From: Fumia xinanensis
GTDB taxonomy: Bacteria; Bacillota; Clostridia; Oscillospirales; Ruminococcaceae
DNA length: 52,425 bases
Direction: 5' to 3'
Assembly (NCBI RefSeq): GCF_014384905.1
Contig: NZ_JACRSV010000006.1
Coordinates: 1-52,425, forward strand
The translations under genes and the position numbers were made by a program. Positions 14,890 through 22,892 of the stretch are shown one piece after another. The notes beneath the pieces are model-generated. The model was not told the origin of the DNA. It saw only the letters and a program-made list of their open reading frames with translations, and made no database searches. The first letter of the stretch is position 1. Every line of letters begins with the position of its first letter.

Positions 14890-15588
14890 ATGGCTCCGAT
14901 TTTGGAATGTAAATCCCTAGTTAAAACTTATAGTGGAAAGATAGCGCTGTGCGGCGTGGACCTCTCTTTGGAAAGGGGGAAAATTATTGGTTTGCTTGGA
15001 CCCAACGGCAGTGGAAAAAGCACTCTCATCAAATTGGCCAACGGACTTTTGACTCCGACACGCGGAGAAATCCTAATTGACGGAAAGAGACCGGGAGTTG
15101 AAACCAAAAAAATTGTATCCTATCTACCTGAGCGCAGTTATCTTTGTGATTGGATGAAGGTTTCTGATATTATTTGCTTTTTCCATGATTTTTATGATAA
15201 TTTCAATGTTGAAAAGGCTTATGATATGCTCAAACGGTTGAATATCGATCCGGCTGATAAGCTGAAGACCATGTCCAAGGGCACCAAAGAAAAAGTGCAG
15301 TTGATTTTGGTAATGAGCCGGGAGGCGGACCTTTACTTACTTGATGAACCCATTGGGGGAGTGGACCCTGCAGCGAGGGACTACATCCTTAACACGATTA
15401 TTACCAATTATAATGAAAATGCCACAGTGGTGATTTCCACCCATTTGATTTCCGATATTGAAAAAATCCTCGATGAAGTGATTTTTATCCATATGGGTGA
15501 GGTTCGGATGCAAGCATCTGTCGATCAAATCCGAGAGGAACAGGGAATGAGTGTAGATGCTTTGTTCAGGGAGGTATTCAAATGTTAG
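14890..15588 (+). CDS. ABC transporter ATP-binding protein
   Basis: A 232-residue ATPase with Walker A GPNGSGKST (about residue 37), a variant signature MSKGTKEKVQ, Walker B LYLLDEPIGGVDP and the H-loop STHL. The pattern is that of YtrB-like ATPases of drug or bacitracin-type exporters controlled by YtrA regulators. It starts immediately after the regulator stop and overlaps the permease start by 7 bp, so the three genes form one operon. The transported substrate is not deducible. Confidence 0.92.
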   Translation: MAPILECKSLVKTYSGKIALCGVDLSLERGKIIGLLGPNGSGKSTLIKLANGLLTPTRGEILIDGKRPGVETKKIVSYLPERSYLCDWMKVSDIICFFHDFYDNFNVEKAYDMLKRLNIDPADKLKTMSKGTKEKVQLILVMSREADLYLLDEPIGGVDPAARDYILNTIITNYNENATVVISTHLISDIEKILDEVIFIHMGEVRMQASVDQIREEQGMSVDALFREVFKC

Positions 15589-16412
15589 GAAAACTGACAA
15601 AATATGAATTTAAGGCGACGGCCAGAGTGTTGCTGCCCGCCTATTTAGCCCTTCTGTTGGTTACGGTACTGGGCAAAGTGCTGCTTGCAGTTCCCCCTGT
15701 ACAGGAAGCCTTAAACGGTGCCATCGCCGGGTTTTTCGTCGTAATTTACATGCTTATGATTATGGGCGTGCTGTTTCTCACCTTTTTCATATCGGTGCAG
15801 CGGTTTTACAAAAATCTCTTGGGGGACGAGGGATACCTGATGCACACTCTGCCGGTAAAGGTTTCGACCCATATTTGGGCAAAGTTGCTAACCTCCGGTG
15901 TGTGGTATTTGGCCAGCGGTGTATTGGTGGTAGCGGCGATCCTCCTATTGGCCTTTGATACGGAGAGTCTAGCCAAATTGCCTGGATTTTTTGGGGAACT
16001 TTTCCAAGCACTGGGTCACCTGAATATTAACGGCTGGTTGTTCCTTGTTGAGTTTTCAGTATTGCTGTTAGCGGAATTGCTGACGACAATTTTAATGTTT
16101 TATGTCTCAATGGCTATTGGTCAGCTGTTCGGCAGACAAAAGTTACTTGGCTCTATCCTGACCTATATCGGGATTACCTTTGTTCTTCAGATCGTCGCCG
16201 TTGTTGCCATGGTCATTGTGGGTGCTGCGGGGTCTGATTTCTTCTTAAAAATGGGCACATCTGATTTCATGATGGATCTGCAAACCTCAACAGGCCCGTT
16301 GGTACTGCTCCATGGGGCCTTGCTGACGGCGCTGGTGATTAATCTGCTCTGTGGAGTAGGGTGCCTTTTGGGCACTCGATATTTGTTGGCAAAAAAATTG
16401 AATCTGGAGTAG
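15582..16412 (+). CDS. ABC transporter permease
   Basis: A 276-residue membrane protein with about six hydrophobic segments (roughly 17-40, 53-75, 105-130, 152-180, 192-218 and 240-262). A GGGAGGT ribosome site precedes the ATG, which lies inside the end of the ATPase gene. Together with the ATPase it would form a homodimeric exporter. No sequence hallmark points to a substrate; context with a YtrA regulator suggests envelope-stress or antibiotic-related transport. Confidence 0.85.
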   Translation: MLGKLTKYEFKATARVLLPAYLALLLVTVLGKVLLAVPPVQEALNGAIAGFFVVIYMLMIMGVLFLTFFISVQRFYKNLLGDEGYLMHTLPVKVSTHIWAKLLTSGVWYLASGVLVVAAILLLAFDTESLAKLPGFFGELFQALGHLNINGWLFLVEFSVLLLAELLTTILMFYVSMAIGQLFGRQKLLGSILTYIGITFVLQIVAVVAMVIVGAAGSDFFLKMGTSDFMMDLQTSTGPLVLLHGALLTALVINLLCGVGCLLGTRYLLAKKLNLE

Positions 16413-16418
16413 GAACAA

Positions 16419-16450
16419 AAAGGGCTGGGATTGCATTCCGGCCCTTTCCT
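16419..16450 (+). terminator. Probable terminator of the ABC operon
   Basis: AAAGGGC (16419-16425) pairs with GCCCTTT (16441-16447), with further TGGGA/TCC pairing inside. The T tract is short and interrupted, so it is moderately convincing. Confidence 0.6.
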
Positions 16451-16535
16451 AATAACATCTACAATAGATACTGTGTAACTTCCAATTAAGTTACATTTGT
16501 TCATAAAAAATTAACAAGAAATTGGACATAAACCC

Positions 16536-16564
16536 TTGCAATGGCCGGTTTTATGCGATATAAT
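16536..16564 (+). promoter_or_regulatory. Sigma-A promoter of the S10-spc-alpha ribosomal cluster
   Basis: TTGCAA (16536-16541), a 17-bp spacer and consensus TATAAT (16559-16564). Transcription would begin near 16571, leaving a leader of about 320 nt before rpsJ. No other promoter of this quality is seen nearby. Confidence 0.82.
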
Positions 16565-16570
16565 CAATGT

Positions 16571-16891
16571 TGCGTGACTGCGACAGATATGCGATGAAGC
16601 GAAAGGTTGCTGCTATTTGCAGGTAATTTTCGCCGAGTATGTCCGATTTTAAACCGGGCGACAAAAGATTGAATACCGATGAAATCGACCGATGAGGGGG
16701 TATTATGCCCTTAAAATTGGGGTTTCTGTGCAAACTGCGCCTCTTTAGGCGGCAAGTGCAAGGTGATTTTCAACGACTACCCGGAAAAACCATGCGTTTT
16801 TTCGGTTTTTTTAATGGCCGTTTGCGAAACACCCGGAAACGTGTTCAAACGATTGTCTTGTCCCCGCAAATTTTTAAGGAGGCGATGACAA
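16571..16891 (+). promoter_or_regulatory. Untranslated leader of the ribosomal cluster
   Basis: About 320 nt without a credible gene; a 76-residue open frame from 16705 overlaps rpsJ and lacks any family resemblance. The leader contains several short self-complementary stretches and one terminator-like hairpin (16781-16812). A CCGGG at 16654-16658 could pair with CCCGG at 16780-16784 and so disrupt that hairpin. Autogenous control of S10 operons by L4 is known in gamma-proteobacteria; whether this leader works similarly is open. Confidence 0.6.
16781..16812 (+). terminator. Terminator-like attenuator hairpin in the S10 leader
   Basis: CCGGAAAAAC (16781-16790) pairs with GTTTTTTCGG (16796-16805), with one G-U pair and a CATGC loop, followed at once by seven T (16806-16812). 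It lies 80 bp upstream of rpsJ with no gene before it, so it can only act on the leader transcript. This is the configuration of a transcription attenuator. Confidence 0.72.
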
Positions 16892-17203
16892 GTGGCAGTC
16901 AAAGAAAAATTAAGGATCAAACTGAAAAGTTATGATCACAATCTGGTGGATGCTTCCGCGGCCAAAATCGTGGAAACCGCAAAGAAAACAGGAGCTAGAG
17001 TTGCAGGTCCTATTCCTCTGCCCACTCAGAAAGAAGTCGTAACCATTCTCCGCGCTGTGCACAAGTACAAAGACAGCCGGGAACAGTTTGAGATGAGGAC
17101 GCACAAAAGACTCATCGACGTTTTGAGACCGTCTGCAAAGACCGTCGAAGCGTTGCAGGGCCTTGAGCTCCCCGCAGGCGTAGAAATCGAAATCAACCTG
17201 TAA
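16892..17203 (+). CDS. rpsJ: Ribosomal protein S10
   Basis: Component of the 30S head and, with NusB, of transcription antitermination complexes. The 103-residue length is standard, and LRIKLKSYDHNLVD, GPIPLPTQ and EMRTHKRLIDV are family signatures. The GTG start is fixed by AAGGAGG 8 bp upstream. It opens the cluster; rpsL, rpsG, fusA and tuf, often found upstream, are absent here. Confidence 0.98.
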   Translation: MAVKEKLRIKLKSYDHNLVDASAAKIVETAKKTGARVAGPIPLPTQKEVVTILRAVHKYKDSREQFEMRTHKRLIDVLRPSAKTVEALQGLELPAGVEIEINL

Positions 17204-17246
17204 TTTCGACATGAATCCCAAGATGGTTCATGAAAACGCCTCGCAT

Positions 17247-17299
17247 TTCCGAAACACTTTCCTGAGAGTTTCGGAAGGTCACGTTGGCGTGAGGCCAAC
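17247..17299 (+). other. Two tandem hairpins between rpsJ and rplC
   Basis: TTCCGAAAC (17247-17255) pairs with GTTTCGGAA (17268-17276), and GTTGGC (17283-17288) pairs with GCCAAC (17294-17299). They fill most of the 121-bp gap between rpsJ and rplC, which is much longer than other gaps in the cluster. Neither is followed by a T tract, so mRNA processing or a ribosomal-protein binding site is more likely than termination. Confidence 0.6.
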
Positions 17300-17324
17300 C
17301 AATAGCCTATAAGGAGGAAAAAAG

Positions 17325-17957
17325 ATGAAAAAAGGAATCATCGGTAAGAAAATCGGTATGACCCAGATTTTCGATGAAAACGGAAAAGTCATTCCGGTAA
17401 CCGTGGTTGAAGCTGGCCCTTGCGTGGTTGTTCAGAAGAAAACCGAGCAGAATGACGGCTACGAAGCCATCCAGGTAGGATTTGGCGACGCGAAACCACA
17501 CAAGATCAGCAAGCCGCTCAAAGGCCATTTTGAAAAAGCTGACGTCGCTGCAAAGAGAACTCTGAGAGAATTCAGAATGGACGATTGCAGCGCATACAAT
17601 GTCGGCGACGTGATCAAGGCTGACACTTTTGAAGTCGGCGACATGATCGACGCAACCGGCACTAGCAAAGGTAAAGGCTTCGCAGGTTCTATCAAACGGC
17701 ATGGAAACCATTCCCTGAGAGCTTCTCATGGTACAGGCCCTGTCGCGAGACATGCAGGCTCCATGGGCGCTATTTCCGACCCCTCTAGAATCTTCAAGGG
17801 TAAGGGAATGCCTGGCCACATGGGTCACGAGCGGGTTACCGTTCAGAACCTGGAAGTCGTCAAAGTCGATGCTGAAAACAATCTGATTGCCATCAGAGGC
17901 GCGATCCCCGGCCCCAAAGGCGGCGTGGTTATCCTCTCTGACAGCAAGAAGGCTTAA
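17325..17957 (+). CDS. rplC: Ribosomal protein L3
   Basis: Early-assembling 50S protein whose central loop reaches toward the peptidyl-transferase centre. The 210-residue length is typical. GIIGKKIGMTQIF at the N-terminus, KGKGFAG, then the SHGTGPVARHAGSMG loop and KGKGMPGHMG are family signatures. TAAGGAGG precedes the ATG. It is followed after 17 bp by rplD. Confidence 0.98.
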   Translation: MKKGIIGKKIGMTQIFDENGKVIPVTVVEAGPCVVVQKKTEQNDGYEAIQVGFGDAKPHKISKPLKGHFEKADVAAKRTLREFRMDDCSAYNVGDVIKADTFEVGDMIDATGTSKGKGFAGSIKRHGNHSLRASHGTGPVARHAGSMGAISDPSRIFKGKGMPGHMGHERVTVQNLEVVKVDAENNLIAIRGAIPGPKGGVVILSDSKKA

Positions 17958-17974
17958 GGGAAGGAGGAATTATA

Positions 17975-18598
17975 ATGCCAAAGGTTTCCGTATTTGATAT
18001 GGCGGGCAAAGAAGTCTCTCAGATAGAACTTTCCGAAGCCGTATTTGGAATCAAACCGAACACCGCGGTTATGCACCAGGCAGTAGTTGCTTACCTTGCC
18101 AACCAGCGTCAGGGCACTCAGTCCACCCTCACCCGTACCGAGGTTAGAGGCGGCGGCCGCAAGCCGTGGCGTCAAAAGGGTACAGGTCATGCGAGACAGG
18201 GCTCCATCAGAGCTCCCCAGTGGGTCGGCGGCGGCGTCGCAATCGGACCCAAGCCCCGCAGCTATAGACTGGCAATGAATAAAAAGATGAAGAGACTGGC
18301 GCTGAAATCCGCGTTCTCCTCGAAGGTCCTCGACAACAATCTGGTAGTCGTCGACAAGATCGAGATGAACGAGTTCAAAACCAAGACTATTGTCAACATG
18401 CTCAAAGCATTGGGCGCTGAGAAAAAAGCCCTTATCGTGCTGGAGCAGAACGACGAGAAAGTCGTCAAGAGCGCACAGAACATTCCCGGCGTGAAGACCG
18501 CTTACGTCAACACTCTGAATGTTTACGACGTGTTGAACTACGACAAATTCATCGTGGTTAAAGACGCCGCTCAGAAGATCGAGGAGGTGTACGCATAA
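17975..18598 (+). CDS. rplD: Ribosomal protein L4
   Basis: 50S protein lining the exit tunnel with its extended loop; in some bacteria also the autogenous repressor of the S10 operon. It has 207 residues with the characteristic GGGRKPWRQKGTGHARQG loop (about residues 50-68) and the WVGGG sequence. The last base of its TAA stop is the A of the rplW start. Given the leader hairpin upstream of rpsJ it is the first candidate for a regulator. Confidence 0.98.
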   Translation: MPKVSVFDMAGKEVSQIELSEAVFGIKPNTAVMHQAVVAYLANQRQGTQSTLTRTEVRGGGRKPWRQKGTGHARQGSIRAPQWVGGGVAIGPKPRSYRLAMNKKMKRLALKSAFSSKVLDNNLVVVDKIEMNEFKTKTIVNMLKALGAEKKALIVLEQNDEKVVKSAQNIPGVKTAYVNTLNVYDVLNYDKFIVVKDAAQKIEEVYA

Positions 18599-18891
18599 TG
18601 AAAAGAGCACAGGATATTATTCTGAAGCCTATCATTACTGAAAAATCCATGGCTGGCATCTCTCTGAAAAAATACACCTTCAAAGTTGCGAAAGATGCAA
18701 ATAAGATTGAGATCGCCAAAGCAGTGGAATCCCTTTTCAACGTCACCGTTGACAAAGTGAACACCATGAACTGCAAAGGCCGGTTGAAAAGACAGGGCCG
18801 CACTGCCGGATACACCCCTGATTGGAAAAAAGCAATCGTGACCTTGAGCGAAGACTCCAAAGCAATCGAGTTCTTCGAGGGTATGATCTAA
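18598..18891 (+). CDS. rplW: Ribosomal protein L23
   Basis: 50S protein at the tunnel exit and a docking site for SRP and trigger factor. At 97 residues it is of normal length; ILKPIITEKSM at the start and the GRLKRQGRTAGYTPDWKKAIVTL region (two landmarks: GRLKRQGRTAGY and KKAIVTL) identify it. It overlaps rplD by one base and is followed by a 94-bp spacer with two small hairpins. Confidence 0.98.
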   Translation: MKRAQDIILKPIITEKSMAGISLKKYTFKVAKDANKIEIAKAVESLFNVTVDKVNTMNCKGRLKRQGRTAGYTPDWKKAIVTLSEDSKAIEFFEGMI

Positions 18892-18927
18892 GCTGAATTG
18901 ATTCAGCGATTCAGGGATTTTTCCCTG
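18892..18927 (+). other. Two short hairpins between rplW and rplB
   Basis: GCTGAAT (18892-18898) pairs with ATTCAGC (18901-18907), and CAGGGA (18912-18917) pairs with TCCCTG (18922-18927) around TTTT. They lie directly after the rplW stop. Without a T tract they are unlikely terminators, but they could be processing or stability elements. Confidence 0.5.
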
Positions 18928-18985
18928 GGTGATGTATGGGAAGTATCAAGCTTCTCGCTAAACCGAATTAGGAGAGTGAATTAAA

Positions 18986-19819
18986 ATGGCAATTAAGTCA
19001 TATAACCCCACCACTCCCGGCAGACGTCAAATGACAGTTACCGATTATTCTTCTCTGTCTAAAGTCGCTCCTGAAAGAAGCCTTTTGGAGCCCATGAAGA
19101 AGAATTCCGGCCGCAACAGCTACGGCCGCATCACTGTCCGTCACCGCGGAGGCGGAAACAGAACCAAATACCGTATTATCGACTTCAAACGCGACAAACA
19201 GGGCATGGACGCTAACGTCCTCACCTTGGAGTACGATCCCAACCGTTCGGCTCATATCGCACTCGTTCAGTACGAGGACGGCGAAAAACGCTACATCCTC
19301 GCTCCCAACGGCCTGAAAGTCGGCGATAAAGTCAGAAGTGGCGCCGATGCTGACATCAAACCCGGCAACGCCCTTCCTATGTCCAACATTCCTGTTGGTA
19401 CCTTCATTCATAACGTCGAGCTGTACCCCGGTAAAGGCGCTCAGCTTGTTCGTGCGGCTGGAAACCAGGCTCAGCTGATGGCGAAAGAAGGCGAGTACGC
19501 TCTCGTCAGACTTCCCTCCGGTGAACTCAGAAACATTCCCGCTAGATGCATGGCAACTGTCGGCCAGGTCGGCAACATCGATCATGAGAACGTTTCCATC
19601 GGTAAAGCCGGTAGAAAACGTCACATGGGTTGGAGACCTACCGTTCGTGGTTCCGTCATGAACCCCTGCGACCATCCTCATGGTGGTGGTGAAGGTAAAT
19701 CTCCCATCGGCCGTCCTTCCCCTGTTACCCCTTGGGGTAAACCCACTCTGGGTTACAAGACCCGCGCGAAACATCATCGCTCCGACAAGTTTATCGTAAA
19801 ACGCAGAAACGCGAAGTAA
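18986..19819 (+). CDS. rplB: Ribosomal protein L2
   Basis: Large 50S protein needed for subunit joining and peptidyl-transferase activity. The 277-residue protein has the expected N-terminal RNA-binding domain (RHRGGGNRTKYRIIDFKR region) and the C-terminal MNPCDHPHGGGEG loop with its functional His, ending in the basic KRRNAK tail. An AGGAG site precedes the ATG. Confidence 0.98.
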   Translation: MAIKSYNPTTPGRRQMTVTDYSSLSKVAPERSLLEPMKKNSGRNSYGRITVRHRGGGNRTKYRIIDFKRDKQGMDANVLTLEYDPNRSAHIALVQYEDGEKRYILAPNGLKVGDKVRSGADADIKPGNALPMSNIPVGTFIHNVELYPGKGAQLVRAAGNQAQLMAKEGEYALVRLPSGELRNIPARCMATVGQVGNIDHENVSIGKAGRKRHMGWRPTVRGSVMNPCDHPHGGGEGKSPIGRPSPVTPWGKPTLGYKTRAKHHRSDKFIVKRRNAK

Positions 19820-19838
19820 GAAAGGAGGCAGATGAATC

Positions 19839-20120
19839 ATGGGTAGAAGTGTTAAAAAGGGCCCTTTCGTACAGCCTGCGCTGTATAAAAGAGTTGTCGC
19901 CATGAACGATGCAGGCGAAAAGAAGGTTTTGAAAACCTGGAGCAGATCCTCCACTATTTTCCCTGAATTCGTTGGACATACATTTGCTGTACACGACGGA
20001 CGCAAACACGTTCCGGTGTACGTAACAGAGGATATGGTCGGTCACAAACTCGGCGAGTTTGCCCCCACCAGAACTTACAGAGGCCACGCTGGCTCTAAGA
20101 CATCAAATAACGGAAAGTAG
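19839..20120 (+). CDS. rpsS: Ribosomal protein S19
   Basis: 30S head protein forming a complex with S13 near the A and P sites. At 93 residues it is standard; MGRSVKKGPFV at the start, WSRSSTIFPEFVG, and the GHKLGEFAPTRTY C-terminal signature are clear. AAAGGAGG precedes the start. It is 21 bp from rplV. Confidence 0.98.
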   Translation: MGRSVKKGPFVQPALYKRVVAMNDAGEKKVLKTWSRSSTIFPEFVGHTFAVHDGRKHVPVYVTEDMVGHKLGEFAPTRTYRGHAGSKTSNNGK

Positions 20121-20140
20121 GCCGAAAGGAGGATTTTTGA

Positions 20141-20476
20141 ATGGAAGCAAAAGCTTACCTGAGAAATGTACGCATCGCTCCCAGAAAGGTTCAGATCGTT
20201 CTCGACCTCATCAGAGGTAAAGACACTGACACCGCTATGGCAATTCTCAGACACACACCAAAAGCTGCTTGTGAGCATCTCGAGAAGCTTCTGAAGTCGG
20301 CCATCGCAAACGCAGACCACAACTTTAATATGGATGTCAACAATCTGTATGTTGCGGAATGCTTTGTATGCCCCGGTCCCATCATGAAGAGAATCAGACC
20401 AAGAGCACAGGGCCGTGCCTTTAGAGTATTCAAGAGAACTTCGCATGTCACCCTTGTCCTGAAGGAAAAGGAATAA
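20141..20476 (+). CDS. rplV: Ribosomal protein L22
   Basis: 50S protein whose beta-hairpin lines the exit tunnel. It has 111 residues and shows RIAPRKVQIVLDLIRGK near the N-terminus and the conserved C-terminal hairpin with MKRIRPRAQGRA and TSHVTLVL. AAAGGAGG lies upstream of the start. Confidence 0.98.
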   Translation: MEAKAYLRNVRIAPRKVQIVLDLIRGKDTDTAMAILRHTPKAACEHLEKLLKSAIANADHNFNMDVNNLYVAECFVCPGPIMKRIRPRAQGRAFRVFKRTSHVTLVLKEKE

Positions 20477-20496
20477 GCTGAAAGAGGAGGTAAACT

Positions 20497-21222
20497 ATGG
20501 GCCAAAAAGTAAATCCGCACGGACTTCGTGTAGGAGTTATCAAAGATTGGGATTCCCGCTGGTTTGTCAATGGTAATGCTTTCGGCGATACCCTTGTTGA
20601 GGATTACAATGTTCGTAATTTCATCAAAGAGGAATTGAAAGCTGCAGGCGTTCCCCGCATCGAAATCGAACGTGATGCATTAAAAGTGAGAATTCACATT
20701 CACTGCGCAAAACCCGGCATGGTTATCGGCCAGGGCGGCGCTAAAATCAACGAGCTCCGCGCTCGTCTGGAAAAAATGATCGGCAAGCCCGTTCATGTCA
20801 ATATCGTCGAGGTGAGACAGCCTGACCTCAACGCACAGCTGGTCGCTGAGAGCATCGCTTCCCAGCTGGAAAGAAGAATTTCTTTCCGCCGTGCCATGAA
20901 GCAGGCTATCGGACGCACTATGCGTTTGGGCGCGAAAGGTATCAAAACCTGCGTCAGCGGCCGTCTCGGAGGTGCTGAAATCGCCCGTACCGAGCATTAT
21001 GACGAAGGTACTGTTCCGCTGCAGACCCTCCGTGCAGACATTGACTACGGTTTTGCAGAGGCGAACACCACTTACGGTAAAATTGGCGTTAAAGTTTGGA
21101 TCTACTCTGGTGAAGTTTTGAAAGGCGAAGTCACAAAGAGACCCGCAAGAGCTCCCAGAAACGATCGGAACGACCGCCCCAGAAACAACAGAAGACCGAG
21201 ACAGGAAGGAGGTAACCGATAA
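20497..21222 (+). CDS. rpsC: Ribosomal protein S3
   Basis: 30S protein at the mRNA entry tunnel with helicase-related function. The 241-residue protein has MGQKVNPHGLR, a KH domain (GMVIGQGGAKI near residue 72) and the C-terminal S3 domain (GTVPLQTLRADIDYG). The tail is Arg/Asn-rich, longer than the minimal family. The last base of its stop is the first base of rplP. Confidence 0.98.
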   Translation: MGQKVNPHGLRVGVIKDWDSRWFVNGNAFGDTLVEDYNVRNFIKEELKAAGVPRIEIERDALKVRIHIHCAKPGMVIGQGGAKINELRARLEKMIGKPVHVNIVEVRQPDLNAQLVAESIASQLERRISFRRAMKQAIGRTMRLGAKGIKTCVSGRLGGAEIARTEHYDEGTVPLQTLRADIDYGFAEANTTYGKIGVKVWIYSGEVLKGEVTKRPARAPRNDRNDRPRNNRRPRQEGGNR

Positions 21223-21653
21223 TGCTTCTTCCAAAGCGTGTAAAATACCGTCGTCAGCAAAGAGGACGGATGAAGGGTAAAGCTACCCGCGGTAATTTTG
21301 TAAGCCATGGAGAATTCGGATTGCAGGCTCTAGAGCCCTGCTGGATTACCTCCAACCAGATTGAAGCAGCACGTATCGCCATGACCCGTTACATCAAGCG
21401 TGGCGGTCAGGTTTGGATCAAAATCTTCCCTGACAAGCCCGTTACCGAGCAGCCTGCCGAAACCCGAATGGGTAAAGGTAAAGGTTCTCCCGAGTACTGG
21501 GTCGCAGTGGTTAAACCCGGCAGAGTTATGTTTGAAATCGCCGGCGTTTCCGAGGAACTGGCTCGCGAGGCTATGCGTCTTGCTGCGCACAAGCTGCCCA
21601 TCAAATGCAAGTTTGTGAAACGTGAAGATACAGAGACAGGTGGTGAGCAATAA
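21222..21653 (+). CDS. rplP: Ribosomal protein L16
   Basis: 50S protein contacting tRNA acceptor stems near the A site. It has 143 residues, with MLLPKRVKYRRQQRGR at the start and the GKGKGSPEYWVA motif in the centre. It overlaps rpsC and rpmC by one base each, so three genes are translationally linked. Confidence 0.98.
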   Translation: MLLPKRVKYRRQQRGRMKGKATRGNFVSHGEFGLQALEPCWITSNQIEAARIAMTRYIKRGGQVWIKIFPDKPVTEQPAETRMGKGKGSPEYWVAVVKPGRVMFEIAGVSEELAREAMRLAAHKLPIKCKFVKREDTETGGEQ

Positions 21654-21856
21654 TGAAAGCTACTGAGATCAGAGAGTTGAACATGGTGGAACTCCAGGAT
21701 AAACTGAAAGAATTGAAGGACGAACTTTTTAACCTGCGCTTTCAGCTTGCTGTCAACCAGCTCGACAATCCCACACGCATCAAAGCAGTGAAAAAAGATA
21801 TTGCTCGCGTGAAGACCGTCATGCAAGAGCTGGATGCCAAAGAAGGCGCCAAATAA
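21653..21856 (+). CDS. rpmC: Ribosomal protein L29
   Basis: Small helical 50S protein next to L23 at the tunnel exit. At 67 residues it has the usual length; LKDELFNLRFQLAVNQLDNP and the IKAVKKDIARVKT helix are diagnostic. Its ATG overlaps the rplP stop. Confidence 0.97.
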   Translation: MKATEIRELNMVELQDKLKELKDELFNLRFQLAVNQLDNPTRIKAVKKDIARVKTVMQELDAKEGAK

Positions 21857-21873
21857 GAAGGGAGGACCAAACT

Positions 21874-22131
21874 GTGAGCGATAGAAACCTCAGAAAAACG
21901 AGGGTCGGTACAGTTGTTAGCAACAAAATGGATAAAACGGTCGTCGTTGCCATTTTGGACAACGTTAAACACCCCCTTTACAATAAAATCGTAAAACGCA
22001 CCGTCAAAGTCAAAGCCCACGACGAAGAGAATTCTTGCGGCGAAGGCGACAGAGTAATGTTGATGGAAACCCGTCCGTTGTCCAAGGACAAAAGATGGAG
22101 AGTTTGCGAAATCATCGAAAAGGCGAAATAA
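21874..22131 (+). CDS. rpsQ: Ribosomal protein S17
   Basis: 30S assembly protein of OB fold. It has 85 residues, with LRKTRVGTVVSNKMDKTVVV at the start and the MMETRPLSKDKRW-like C-terminal signature (here LMETRPLSKDKRWR). The start is GTG preceded by GGGAGG. Confidence 0.97.
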   Translation: MSDRNLRKTRVGTVVSNKMDKTVVVAILDNVKHPLYNKIVKRTVKVKAHDEENSCGEGDRVMLMETRPLSKDKRWRVCEIIEKAK

Positions 22132-22165
22132 TTTGTTTGCCTAATCTCGAAAGGAGGAACTCACT

Positions 22166-22534
22166 GTGATACAGATGCAGACCCGCTTAAAGGTTGCTGA
22201 CAATACCGGCGCCAAAGAGCTTATGTGTATCCGTGTATTGGGCGGTTCCGGCAGAAGATATGCTAATATTGGCGACGTCGTTGTTGCTTCGGTTAAAAAG
22301 GCAACACCAGGCGGCGTTGTAAAAAAAGGTGAAGTCGTCAAAGCCGTGATCGTTCGTTCAGCAAAAGGCTTGCGCCGTGAGGACGGCACTTACATCAGAT
22401 TCGATGAAAATGCAGCAGTCCTCATCAGAGAAGATAAAAACCCCAGAGGCACCCGTATTTTCGGGCCGGTCGCCAGAGAGCTTCGTGAAAAAGAATACAT
22501 GAAGATCCTCTCTCTCGCACCGGAAGTGCTTTAA
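22166..22534 (+). CDS. rplN: Ribosomal protein L14
   Basis: 50S protein at the subunit interface and binding site for translational GTPase neighbours. The 122-residue length is invariant in bacteria; IQMQTRLKVADNTGAKEL, GDVVVASVKKA and the RIFGPVARELRE motif are clear. The start is GTG behind AAGGAGG. Confidence 0.98.
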   Translation: MIQMQTRLKVADNTGAKELMCIRVLGGSGRRYANIGDVVVASVKKATPGGVVKKGEVVKAVIVRSAKGLRREDGTYIRFDENAAVLIREDKNPRGTRIFGPVARELREKEYMKILSLAPEVL

Positions 22535-22550
22535 TAGGAGGTGCAAGTTT

Positions 22551-22877
22551 ATGGCTAATAAATTGCACGTCAAAACCGGCGATAACGTGATGATTATCAG
22601 CGGTAAAGACAAAGGTAAAAAAGGCAAAGTTTTGGAAGTCAGCCCCAAAGAGGGCAAGGTCATCGTCGAGGGCCTCAACGTTGCTACTAAGCACGTGAAA
22701 CCCCGCGCCATGGGCCAGCAGGGCGGCATCGTCAAGGCGGAAGCTCCCCTATACGCTTGCAAAGTAATGCCCATCTGCCCCAAATGCGGCAAACCTACAA
22801 GAGTAGGTCATAAAGTCGAGAAAGATGGAACCAAAAAGCGCCAGTGCAAACACGCTTCTTGCGGAGAAACTTTCTAG
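22551..22877 (+). CDS. rplX: Ribosomal protein L24
   Basis: 50S assembly-initiator protein with a KOW motif (KTGDNVMIISGKDKGKKGKV, residues about 6-25). It has 108 residues. The C-terminal end carries CPKCG and a later CKHASC, which together look like a zinc-ribbon-like four-Cys site common in Gram-positive L24. Confidence 0.97.
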   Translation: MANKLHVKTGDNVMIISGKDKGKKGKVLEVSPKEGKVIVEGLNVATKHVKPRAMGQQGGIVKAEAPLYACKVMPICPKCGKPTRVGHKVEKDGTKKRQCKHASCGETF

Positions 22878-22892
22878 GATGGAGGAAAAGAC

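Noticed and set aside
16705..16935. 76-residue frame in the S10 leader as a leader peptide
   Set aside because: It overlaps rpsJ out of frame, shows no conserved feature and reads through the terminator-like hairpin. A shorter regulatory leader peptide cannot be fully excluded.
18998..20005. 335-residue minus-strand frame
   Set aside because: Antisense shadow of rplB and rpsS, both of which are certain.
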